Origin: Phycisphaerales bacterium UBA1926
Lineage (GTDB): Bacteria > Planctomycetota > Phycisphaerae > Phycisphaerales > UBA1924
Reading direction: 5' to 3'
Length of the DNA: 21,727 bases
NCBI GenBank assembly: GCA_002337215.1
Contig: DDFO01000060.1
Location: 2,373 to 24,099 of the forward strand
The position numbers were made by a program, and so were the translations under genes. The notes under the pieces are model-generated. The model was not told where the DNA came from. It worked only from the letters and a program-made list of their open reading frames with translations, and did not search any database. Numbering within the stretch: the stretch's first letter is position 1; every line of letters begins with the position of its first letter. Of this stretch, positions 7,017 through 12,794 are shown piece by piece.

Positions 7017-8756
7017 TCAGGGCTTTGTGACTTCAAAGGGTTCGTCTACAAGCGTCCGTCCAGCAATTGGCGCGAGCGCAATGGCGACACTTGTATCTGG
7101 TTCGACTCGGATGACCTCCGCCTCGATTTCATCATAACCCAGAACACTCCCGCTCGGCCCCCGGATGGGATCGGACTCGATCCGGATTCGCACGGCGGTC
7201 CCAGGACGCAACCCATCGTTGCTTCCAAGGCTAAGCAGGAGATCGCCGTTGGTTCCAGGCTTCAGTCGGCCTCGTCTGCGACCTGGCTCAAGCCCGCCGA
7301 GGTCGATCTCGGTCATCTCGCCTTCGATCACCTCGGCGTCTTTCCACATCGGGCGGAATCCAGGGGCCGTCACGATGAGTGGATATCGACCGGGTTTCAG
7401 AAGCTGCTCGAACGGCAGAACGGACGCGTCACTCCCTGGGATCTCGATGGTCGCACCCGGGGTGTCGCAACTGACCTTGATGCCTGTCGACCGGATCTGA
7501 GACACTGTTTCTTCAAGAAGAGTGACGGCTTTGTCTGCCGATTCTCGAATCCGACGGATCGCTGAAGGGCTGGCTTCGGACTGAAGCTTCTGCTCCAATT
7601 CCTCGACCGCCTTTTGCGCGGCGTCGAGCTGTTCGGAACCGGAGGGACGCTGAGAGAGCAGCGGGGCACTTTGGGCCAGGTCGTTCAAGCGGCGACGGAA
7701 GGATGTAGCGTCAACACGGCCTTCCTCGAGAGACTGCTCGCGATGTTCCGCGAGGCGTTCCGCGCGTCTGACGACGAGGCCAACGCCGAACATGCAACTG
7801 ATCGAGACTGTGATGATGAGGATGGCGAGTGCGGCCGGCATGAGCGGACGAGCGAGGAGCCTCCCCAATCCGTTCGTGGCGGTGGGATTTTCAGGGACGT
7901 TATCGGTGGTCTCGCCGAATTCACTTCCGGGGTCTGTTTCCTTCGTTGAAAGAGCATCGATTTCGGATTGTCGGGCTTGGGCAACAAGCTCTGTAGCCGA
8001 GCGGTATCGATCGCCCGGGAGCTTGGCGGTGGCGGACTCGAGCACCCTCTGGAGGTTCGGGTGCAGCTGGTCGTGTGGTGGGACCGGTCGAGTTCGAATC
8101 GAGTGGAGTAGATTGCCGCCTCGAAATGGCAGTTCGCCGGTCGCCTGGCGGTAGATACAGATGCCGAGCGAGTAGAGGTCGCCCGCACCGCTCTGGCCTC
8201 CCCCGAGGTGTTCAGGTGCGCGGTAGGGCAGCGCACCGAGAATCTCAGAGCCTGTGAGACGCTTGAGGACCTCGATCAGACTCGCTGTTACGCCGACATC
8301 CATGAGTTCGGGGCCGGCTGACGGAGAGATCCAGATGTTGAAGGGTCGAACATCGCCGTGCGCGATTCCCCTCTGATGGCAAAAATCGAGCGCTTGGGAA
8401 ACGGGCTCGAGCCAGTCGACTTCTCCGATACTCGTTGGAGATTGAGGCCTCGCCTCAAGCGAAAATCCGTCTTTCTCGTGGAAATACAACCAGGCTGAAC
8501 TCTCAACCCAAGTGATATTGAGTCGTCGAGCAATCGGAACATGTTGGGCACGAGCCGCAACTACCAGATCGTCTGCGATACCTTGTGCATTTCCGAGCAG
8601 ATCTCGAGCAGATCTCGATGCCCCAACGGCGTCAGGAAGTCTCGTAGCACCGAACAGCTTGCCATCATTTTCACATGTCGCAATAGGGCCAAATGGCCCC
8701 GATTCGTCGATTGACTGAATCGTCCCGATACCCTCGATGTGTTGACCAACTCTCAT
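7017..8756 (-). CDS. Membrane Ser/Thr kinase-like protein (probable pseudokinase) with PEGA domain
   Basis: 579 residues. Residues 1-265 resemble a Hanks-type kinase: catalytic-loop-like HGDVRPFN at 133-140 (D135, N140 kept), DVG at 153-155 in place of DFG, APE at 180-182, and DLYSLGICIYRQATGELPF. The N-lobe is poorly conserved: no proper glycine loop, and the usual VAVK lysine is replaced (LFGATRL). Phosphotransfer may therefore be lost. One membrane helix at about 306-328 is followed by a coiled-coil-like stretch (335-425), a PEGA domain (about 426-488, with PGATIEI and LKPGRYPLIVTAPGF), and a C-terminal beta domain (504-578, LLLSLGSNDGLRPGTAVRI) like the one in the next gene. It probably senses or binds in the periplasm and signals through the cytoplasmic domain. 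It is first in the operon; the ATG lacks a strong ribosome site. Confidence 0.82.
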   Translation of the reverse strand: MRVGQHIEGIGTIQSIDESGPFGPIATCENDGKLFGATRLPDAVGASRSARDLLGNAQGIADDLVVAARAQHVPIARRLNITWVESSAWLYFHEKDGFSLEARPQSPTSIGEVDWLEPVSQALDFCHQRGIAHGDVRPFNIWISPSAGPELMDVGVTASLIEVLKRLTGSEILGALPYRAPEHLGGGQSGAGDLYSLGICIYRQATGELPFRGGNLLHSIRTRPVPPHDQLHPNLQRVLESATAKLPGDRYRSATELVAQARQSEIDALSTKETDPGSEFGETTDNVPENPTATNGLGRLLARPLMPAALAILIITVSISCMFGVGLVVRRAERLAEHREQSLEEGRVDATSFRRRLNDLAQSAPLLSQRPSGSEQLDAAQKAVEELEQKLQSEASPSAIRRIRESADKAVTLLEETVSQIRSTGIKVSCDTPGATIEIPGSDASVLPFEQLLKPGRYPLIVTAPGFRPMWKDAEVIEGEMTEIDLGGLEPGRRRGRLKPGTNGDLLLSLGSNDGLRPGTAVRIRIESDPIRGPSGSVLGYDEIEAEVIRVEPDTSVAIALAPIAGRTLVDEPFEVTKP

Positions 8757-8834
8757 CGCGTACCAGTTCGGTGGTGTGATCCCAAGTTCAATCCCAACGG
8801 CGCACTAGATGCACCGTAGCGATATCGGGGCAAC

Positions 8835-8878
8835 AATAGGGCCTTTCAGGCCTATTTGCTAGAGCATGGGGCCTTTCA
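8835..8878. repeat. Hairpin plus direct repeat upstream of the kinase/VirD4 operon
   Basis: Bases 8835-8856 form a hairpin: AATAGGGCC against GGCCTATT with one bulged G and a small loop. Its core GGGCCTTTCA (8839-8848) is repeated exactly at 8869-8878, 30 bases on. The pair lies 80-120 bases upstream of the operon's first start codon, where an operator or leader structure would be placed. There is no U-run, so it is not an obvious terminator. The structure is seen directly; a regulatory role is inference. Confidence 0.5.
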
Positions 8879-9320
8879 CGGGTGCTCGACAACGCTCGGT
8901 CTCGAGGCCCAGCCATCTAGACACGATTCGTCGTCGCAGTTTTGTCTCAAAACTCGTGTCGGTGGACCAAGCGGTGTCATGGTTGGAGACCGCATGGCCT
9001 GATCGTGGGCCATCTTCACGGAAGCGCAAATACTATTGCGCACACGTATCGTTCAAAATCGACCCTCACAGCCCAAGAATCGCGAATCCAAACAGACTCT
9101 TCATCAGCAGGTTGAAGGATCGAATCCTCACGTGGGAAGGTCGGCCTCCGTATCACCGCAGAAGTGGCTGGAATCGTTGCGTAAACAGATGCCGGTCCTG
9201 CTGCGGAACACGAGGATTCGCCCGCCATATTGTCCATGGAGGGGAGCAACATCGCATGCGGACGAAGGTGTATGAGCGTCCATCTCAAGATGCCCTACCA
9301 AACCACCAATGGGAGACGGT
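8879..9320. other. Gene-poor stretch with hairpin and tRNA relic
   Basis: I see no convincing protein gene here except the weak small ORF reaching in from the right. The stretch holds a perfect hairpin at 9024-9041 (GCGCAA, loop ATACTA, TTGCGC) and the tRNA-Lys relic at 9091-9138. Open frames on the plus strand read through these structures and have no protein-like character. It looks like the eroded edge of integrated DNA. Confidence 0.5.
9091..9138 (+). repeat. Relic of the 3' half of tRNA-Lys(CTT), probable old attachment site
   Basis: The string GACTCTTCATCAGCAGGTTG, then AAGGATCGAATCCT and CACGTGGGA, matches the anticodon loop, variable loop, T-arm and acceptor 3' strand of a bacterial tRNA-Lys with anticodon CTT. 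One base is missing from the T-arm (normal GGTTCGAATCC), and the anticodon stem no longer pairs. The 5' half (acceptor and D-arm) is absent. A lone, decayed tRNA 3' end is what integrase-mediated insertion leaves at one end of an element. It is recognised by pattern only. Confidence 0.45.
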
Positions 9321-9328
9321 TCATTCAT
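9128..9328 (-). CDS. Possible small hypothetical protein at the end of the cassette
   Basis: A 66-residue ORF beginning MNEPSPIGGLVGHLEMDAH, whose ATG overlaps the end of the upstream zinc-ribbon-like gene (ATGAATGA), in keeping with the other overlapping genes of this cassette. It contains two or three scattered Cys and His but no motif I recognise. Its end runs into the tRNA-Lys relic, which argues that the C-terminus at least has been altered by integration, or that the ORF is fortuitous. Support is only position and overlap. Confidence 0.3.
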   Translation of the reverse strand: MNEPSPIGGLVGHLEMDAHTPSSACDVAPLHGQYGGRILVFRSRTGICLRNDSSHFCGDTEADLPT

Positions 9329-9572
9329 CTGCATACGGCGCTCCGGGTTCTCCGGGAAGGGGCACAGGACCGATCGGGCTTGTGTTGATTCTCAGAATAG
9401 TCAGCTGACTGACCATCCCGCAGCGAGCACACCCTTTGGGGTCCTCGGGGGCCCGGTGTTCGCCAGAGCCGAAGTACTCGAGTCGGATTCCGGGCACTCC
9501 CCTGTCGTTGCACTGAGGGCACTGTCCGAGAGCAGAAAAGCGGGTCTGAAGGCGTCGAAGGCGTTCCTTCAT
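9321..9572 (-). CDS. Small zinc-ribbon-like protein
   Basis: 83 residues from an ATG that overlaps the preceding stop by 4 bases (ATGA). Two Cys pairs, CPQC (C18, C21) and CARC (C48, C51), separated by 26 residues, form a probable zinc ribbon. The basic N-terminus (MKERLRRLQTRF) would suit nucleic acid binding. The C-terminal 20 residues are Pro/Gly-rich. It is the second confident gene of a compact minus-strand cassette in the integration zone, so a role linked to mobile DNA is plausible but not shown. I cannot name the family. Confidence 0.6.
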   Translation of the reverse strand: MKERLRRLQTRFSALGQCPQCNDRGVPGIRLEYFGSGEHRAPEDPKGCARCGMVSQLTILRINTSPIGPVPLPGEPGAPYADE

Positions 9573-9889
9573 AGCGGCATCTCCCGATCGGTCTCAACGT
9601 CTTTTAGGGCGGTCTCTAGTGACTCCAGACGCTCGATCAAGTCCGTCTCGACCGGCCGGCCGATCGTGCGGTCGAGGAGTTCTTTTACCGCTCGGACATC
9701 TCCGCCCTTGGCCGTCGCGATCAGGCTGCGTGCAATCTCGTGGATGTCGTCCTCAGTCACTGCCGCGACGAGGGCCGCACGGAGCTTCGAGATCTTGCCC
9801 GCGAGGGGGTTGCCTGGGCCTCCCCGATTGCCGGGGGCGAAGCGGCCGTTCGATGAGCGGCCACCGTCACCAAACGGGGTATTCGTCAT
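9569..9889 (-). CDS. Small DUF5681-like protein of the integrated cassette
   Basis: 106 residues. The ATG at 9889 has GGAGA about 7 bases upstream and overlaps the stop of the preceding ORF (ATGA). The N-terminus has the pattern GRFAPGNRGGPGNPLAGK, which resembles the opening of DUF5681-type proteins found in phages and mobile elements. It is followed by a helical region (RAALVAAVTEDDIHEIARSL, then GGDVRAVKELLDRTIGRP) and a C-terminal coiled-coil-like helix (IERLESLETALKDVETDRE). Such proteins often sit near phage packaging or integration genes and probably bind DNA or act as small adaptors; no activity is established here. The family match is from memory of the motif. Confidence 0.65.
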   Translation of the reverse strand: MTNTPFGDGGRSSNGRFAPGNRGGPGNPLAGKISKLRAALVAAVTEDDIHEIARSLIATAKGGDVRAVKELLDRTIGRPVETDLIERLESLETALKDVETDREMPL

Positions 9890-10075
9890 TGCTGGTCTCC
9901 TGTGTGGGTGTCCGCGATCGCGGCGATCGCCGTGCGGATCGTCTCGGGCAGCGAGGCCCATGCATCGTTTAGGCGACCGAGCCGGGGATCGATTCTTGGA
10001 ATGCTGGAGTTTTTGCTGGACTTAGGAGTTCTTTTCGTGCAAGTATCTGTTAATTCAATACTTGAATCTGTCGCC

Positions 10076-10124
10076 ACTTGACTGGGGGTCAGAAGGTCGG
10101 GAGTTCGAATCTCCCCACCCCGAC
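10076..10124 (+). repeat. 3' half of tRNA-Pro(GGG), probable attachment site
   Basis: The stretch contains the anticodon loop CTGGGGG (anticodon GGG with U33 and G37), the variable loop AGGTC, a perfect T-arm (GGGAG, TTCGAAT, CTCCC) and the acceptor 3' strand CACCCCG with discriminator A. The anticodon stem pairs at four of five positions. There is no upstream acceptor strand (CGGGGTG) or D-arm, so this is not a working tRNA. A clean 3' half is the expected product of integration into the tRNA-Pro gene; the intact copy should be at the other end of the element or elsewhere. Confidence 0.7.
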
Positions 10125-10135
10125 TAAGAATCGCA

Positions 10136-10163
10136 ACAGGCCTCGGCGCACGCCGGGTCCTGT
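10136..10163 (+). terminator. Strong hairpin after the tRNA-Pro relic
   Basis: ACAGGCCTCGGCG (10136-10148) pairs with CGCCGGGTCCTGT (10151-10163) around a 2-base gap, giving 13 positions with one mismatch and one wobble. A short run, CGCATTT, follows. It is placed 12 bases after the tRNA end, as expected for the original tRNA-Pro terminator, which would have been carried with the 3' half. The U-run is weak. Confidence 0.55.
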
Positions 10164-10323
10164 CGCATTTATGAATCATCCGATTCGCGGTCCTTTGAAC
10201 TGAACGCGACTCAAAGTGTCGGGCTCGGCGACGCATTCCTCCGAAGGGCTCGGGTTGTACACAACATCCCGGCTCGCTCTCGTGGCCGGTACTCCGGCTC
10301 GGGTACGCAGTTAGGCTGGGACA

Positions 10324-11949
10324 ATGAACCGAGCCCGAGTCGCTGCCTTGCAGTATTACGTCCGCCCGATCCGTGACTTCTCGGAGTTTCGAGACCAGGT
10401 CACCGATCTGGTTCAAGCGGCCGCCGATTATGACTGCGACCTCGTCGTGTTCCCGGAATACTTCACGGTTCAGCTGCTGACGCTCGGGGACGTCCGCCTT
10501 CCGATGGACGAGCAGGTCCGAGGGCTCTCCCGTCGGGTGTCCGACTATCTGGAACTGTTCGAGGCGGTCTCGAGGCGGTGCGGGGTCCACATCGTCGCCG
10601 GGTCGATCGCCTCGCCCGACCCGGTGAAAGACGATGTTATCTACAACGACAGCTACTTCTTTGCGCCCGATGGCAGCTACGCCACCCAGGGCAAGCTCAA
10701 CATGACCCGCTTCGAAAAAGAACACTGGCGTGTCACACCTCGCGACACGCTCCGTTTGTTCGATACGCCGATGGGTCGCATCGCGATCGCGATCTGCTAC
10801 GACGTGGAGTTTCCCGAGGTCTGCCGGCTCGCCGCCCAGGCCGGGGCGGTGATGCTCGTTGTCCCGAGTTACACCGACGACCGGCAGGGTTTTATCCGCG
10901 TCCGTTATTGCGCACAGGCCCGGGCGATCGAGAACCAGATCTTCGTCGTCAACGCGGCGACGGTCGGCTCGCTGCCCATGGTCCCGTCGATGTCGCTCAA
11001 CTACGGGCAGGCCTCGATCCTCACGCCGAGCGACTTCCCCTTCGCGCGAGACGGCATCCTCGCCGAGGGCATCCCGAATCAGGAGACGATGGTGATCGGG
11101 GAGCTCGCGCTCGACGTGCTCAGGAGGAACCGGCTCCACGGCACGGTCCGGCCACTCCGCGACAGCAAAACGATGAAGATCCCGCGCGTGGACGAGACCA
11201 CGCTGCCCGTCGCGCACGCGGCCGAGACACCTCCAAAACCGAAACGCCCGAAGCGGCGGATCGTGATCCGCACCGCTGCTCCGGAGCATTTCGCGGGGAT
11301 CGGCGAGATCGCCGGCCTGATCTATCCCGACATCACACCGTGGAGCGACGAGCACCTGGAGTCACACCTTCGCGCGTTCCCCCAGGGGCAGATCGTGGCG
11401 GTCGAGCAGGCGTCCGGGCTCGTGGTGGGGGTGTGCTCGGGGCTCGTGATCGACTGGGACCGGCAGCCCGACACGAGCTCCTGGAATTCGCTGACCGCCG
11501 ACGGGTTCTACACCAATCACGATCCGGTGAACGGGGGCACGCTCTTCGCGGCCGACGTCATGGTCAGGCCCGGTTTCCAGGGACAAGGGATCGGGCGAAG
11601 GCTCTACCAGCACGGCCGCTTCGATCTCGCCCGCCAGCTCGGGCTCCCGCGGGTGATGGCGGGATCACGCCTCAGGGGATACCACCGGTACGCCGGCAAG
11701 ATGTCCGCCGAGGACTACACCATCGAGGTGATCCAGGGGCGGCTCAACGATCCGACGCTCTCATTCCAGCTCCATCTCGGCTTCCGCGTCAAGGCGGTCA
11801 TCCCCGACTACTTCGCCGGAGACCCCGAGAGCCTGGGCTGGGCGGCGGTCATCGAGTGGCGCAACGAAGACGCCGCGGACCCTGGCGAACCAGGGCGAGG
11901 CGACCCGCGGTTCGAGCCGCCCGAACAAAATCGTGAAGCCGGCGTTTGA
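10324..11949 (+). CDS. Carbon-nitrogen hydrolase fused to a GNAT acetyltransferase
   Basis: 541 residues. Residues 1-290 are a nitrilase-superfamily hydrolase with the full catalytic triad: E45 (VVFPEYF), K124 (QGKLNMT) and C158 (AICYDVEFPE). These enzymes cleave amide or nitrile C-N bonds through a cysteine thioester. A Pro/Lys-rich linker at about 305-318 leads to a GNAT domain (about 319-525) with the acetyl-CoA site VRPGFQGQGIGRRLYQHGR. The two activities together suggest acyl or amide transfer on a small metabolite. Bacillus YhcX-type fusions of the same two domains have, as I recall, the GNAT domain first; here the order is reversed. The substrate is unknown. The ATG has only a weak purine stretch upstream. 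The end is Glu/Pro/Arg-rich and probably disordered. Confidence 0.9.
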   Translation: MNRARVAALQYYVRPIRDFSEFRDQVTDLVQAAADYDCDLVVFPEYFTVQLLTLGDVRLPMDEQVRGLSRRVSDYLELFEAVSRRCGVHIVAGSIASPDPVKDDVIYNDSYFFAPDGSYATQGKLNMTRFEKEHWRVTPRDTLRLFDTPMGRIAIAICYDVEFPEVCRLAAQAGAVMLVVPSYTDDRQGFIRVRYCAQARAIENQIFVVNAATVGSLPMVPSMSLNYGQASILTPSDFPFARDGILAEGIPNQETMVIGELALDVLRRNRLHGTVRPLRDSKTMKIPRVDETTLPVAHAAETPPKPKRPKRRIVIRTAAPEHFAGIGEIAGLIYPDITPWSDEHLESHLRAFPQGQIVAVEQASGLVVGVCSGLVIDWDRQPDTSSWNSLTADGFYTNHDPVNGGTLFAADVMVRPGFQGQGIGRRLYQHGRFDLARQLGLPRVMAGSRLRGYHRYAGKMSAEDYTIEVIQGRLNDPTLSFQLHLGFRVKAVIPDYFAGDPESLGWAAVIEWRNEDAADPGEPGRGDPRFEPPEQNREAGV

Positions 11950-12011
11950 TTCTTTCGGAATGCGGGTAACATCTCCGCTTGACGACCGGTGCCCCGCCCC
12001 GACTCGCGCCC

Positions 12012-12026
12012 GGGCCATTGTGGCCC
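12012..12026 (+). terminator. Short perfect hairpin after the nitrilase-GNAT gene
   Basis: GGGCCA, TTG, TGGCCC forms a perfect 6-bp stem with a 3-base loop, 63 bases after the nitrilase-GNAT stop and 57 before the SET gene. There is no U-run. It may terminate or stabilise the upstream transcript. Confidence 0.35.
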
Positions 12027-12082
12027 AACCCTAGCGGGCTACGCATTGGGCCGAAGGCGTCAAATGCTGAGGGCACTGCCCG

Positions 12083-12691
12083 ATGATGCATCCTCACACC
12101 GAACTTCGGTTCATCAGCGACGGAATCGGGCACGGCGTTGTCGCGACACGCGACATCCCCGAGGGCACGATCACCTGGGTCCAGGACCAACTCGATCGCG
12201 AGTTCACGCCCGAGCACGTGGAGATGCTGGGGGAGCCGTTCGCCGGACCGCTCGACACGTACTGCTTCCGGAACCAGCACGGCCGCTGGGTGCTGTGCTG
12301 GGACCACGCGAGGTTCGTCAACCACTCGTTCCGGTCCAACTGCATGACGACGGCGTACAACTTCGAGATCGCGATCCGCGACATCGCCGCCGGCGAAGAA
12401 CTCACCGACGATTACGGATACCTCAACGTCATGCGGCCCTTCCGCGCGATGGACGAGGGACTCGACCGCACGGTCGTCTACCCCGACGACCTGACCCGGT
12501 ACCACGAGACCTGGGACGCGAAGCTCATCGCGTCGTGGCCGAATCTGACAAAGGTCGAGCAGCCGCTCAGGCCGCTGATCTCGGGCGAGATTTGGAACCG
12601 CGTCCGGCGTATCGCGCGCGGGAATGAGCGGATGGCATCCATTCTCGAGTGCTACTACGAGGACGCCGACGCGGCGGTGCTCGAGGCCTGA
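12083..12691 (+). CDS. SET-domain protein, putative lysine methyltransferase
   Basis: 202 residues, essentially a lone SET domain. The signatures are GHGVVATRDIPEGTI near the start, RFVNHSFRSNC at 77-87 (the NHS core that binds S-adenosylmethionine) and GEELTDDYG at 104-112 (with the catalytic-site tyrosine). The family transfers methyl groups from S-adenosylmethionine to protein lysines. No pre-SET or post-SET cysteine cluster is present, which is usual in bacterial members. The remaining 80 residues are a helical C-terminal extension. It starts at ATGATG, so the start may be 3 bases later. The gene stands alone after the nitrilase-GNAT gene; the target protein is unknown. Confidence 0.85.
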   Translation: MMHPHTELRFISDGIGHGVVATRDIPEGTITWVQDQLDREFTPEHVEMLGEPFAGPLDTYCFRNQHGRWVLCWDHARFVNHSFRSNCMTTAYNFEIAIRDIAAGEELTDDYGYLNVMRPFRAMDEGLDRTVVYPDDLTRYHETWDAKLIASWPNLTKVEQPLRPLISGEIWNRVRRIARGNERMASILECYYEDADAAVLEA

Positions 12692-12724
12692 GACCTCTCG
12701 GCACCACATCGCAGCCGGGGGCCG

Positions 12725-12793
12725 GACCGGATCGATCATCGGACCGCGTACACCCGGTATGAGCGTCTGCTCAAGGTATCGTTCGATCCGGTC
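12725..12793. terminator. 11-bp perfect inverted repeat between convergent genes
   Basis: GACCGGATCGA (12725-12735) and TCGATCCGGTC (12783-12793) are exact reverse complements separated by 47 bases. They fill the gap between the SET gene (stop at 12691) and the pseudopilin gene (stop at 12795). The location suits a bidirectional terminator or a transcript-end structure, but the long loop and lack of U-runs make this uncertain. Confidence 0.4.
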
Positions 12794-12794
12794 G

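Larger units (their letters stand above)
9886..10179 (-). pseudogene. Integrase C-terminal-tail-like ORF running antisense through a tRNA relic
   Basis: The frame ends DPRLGRLNDAWASLPETIRT..., a well-formed helix followed by a stop that overlaps the next gene's ATG by 4 bases, so it belongs to the cassette. Upstream, the frame reads GGEIRTPDLLTPSQ, which is simply the antisense translation of the tRNA-Pro relic. Tyrosine integrase genes that abut their own attachment site commonly end with such antisense-tRNA peptides. I therefore take this as the tail of an integrase, or a small ORF that replaced one, whose catalytic part has been lost. The start shown (ATG at 10179) is only the first in-frame ATG near the relic. 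The open frame continues far upstream, but there it is the shadow of the nitrilase gene. Confidence 0.4.

Noticed and set aside
9016..9288. A minus-strand open frame containing REDSILQPADEES
   Set aside because: This peptide is the antisense translation of the tRNA-Lys relic; there is no other support for a gene.
8866..9408. A 180-codon plus-strand open frame in the integration zone
   Set aside because: It reads through a repeat, a hairpin and the tRNA-Lys relic, has Arg/Ser/Cys-rich random character and overlaps the better supported minus-strand zinc-ribbon gene.
10076..10124. A complete functional tRNA-Pro gene
   Set aside because: The acceptor 5' strand and D-arm are missing upstream and the anticodon stem has a mismatch, so only the 3' half remains.
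10180..11355. Upstream part of the long minus-strand frame that ends at 9886
   Set aside because: It lies opposite the nitrilase-GNAT gene, which has all catalytic residues; only the last part, outside that gene, is likely to be real.
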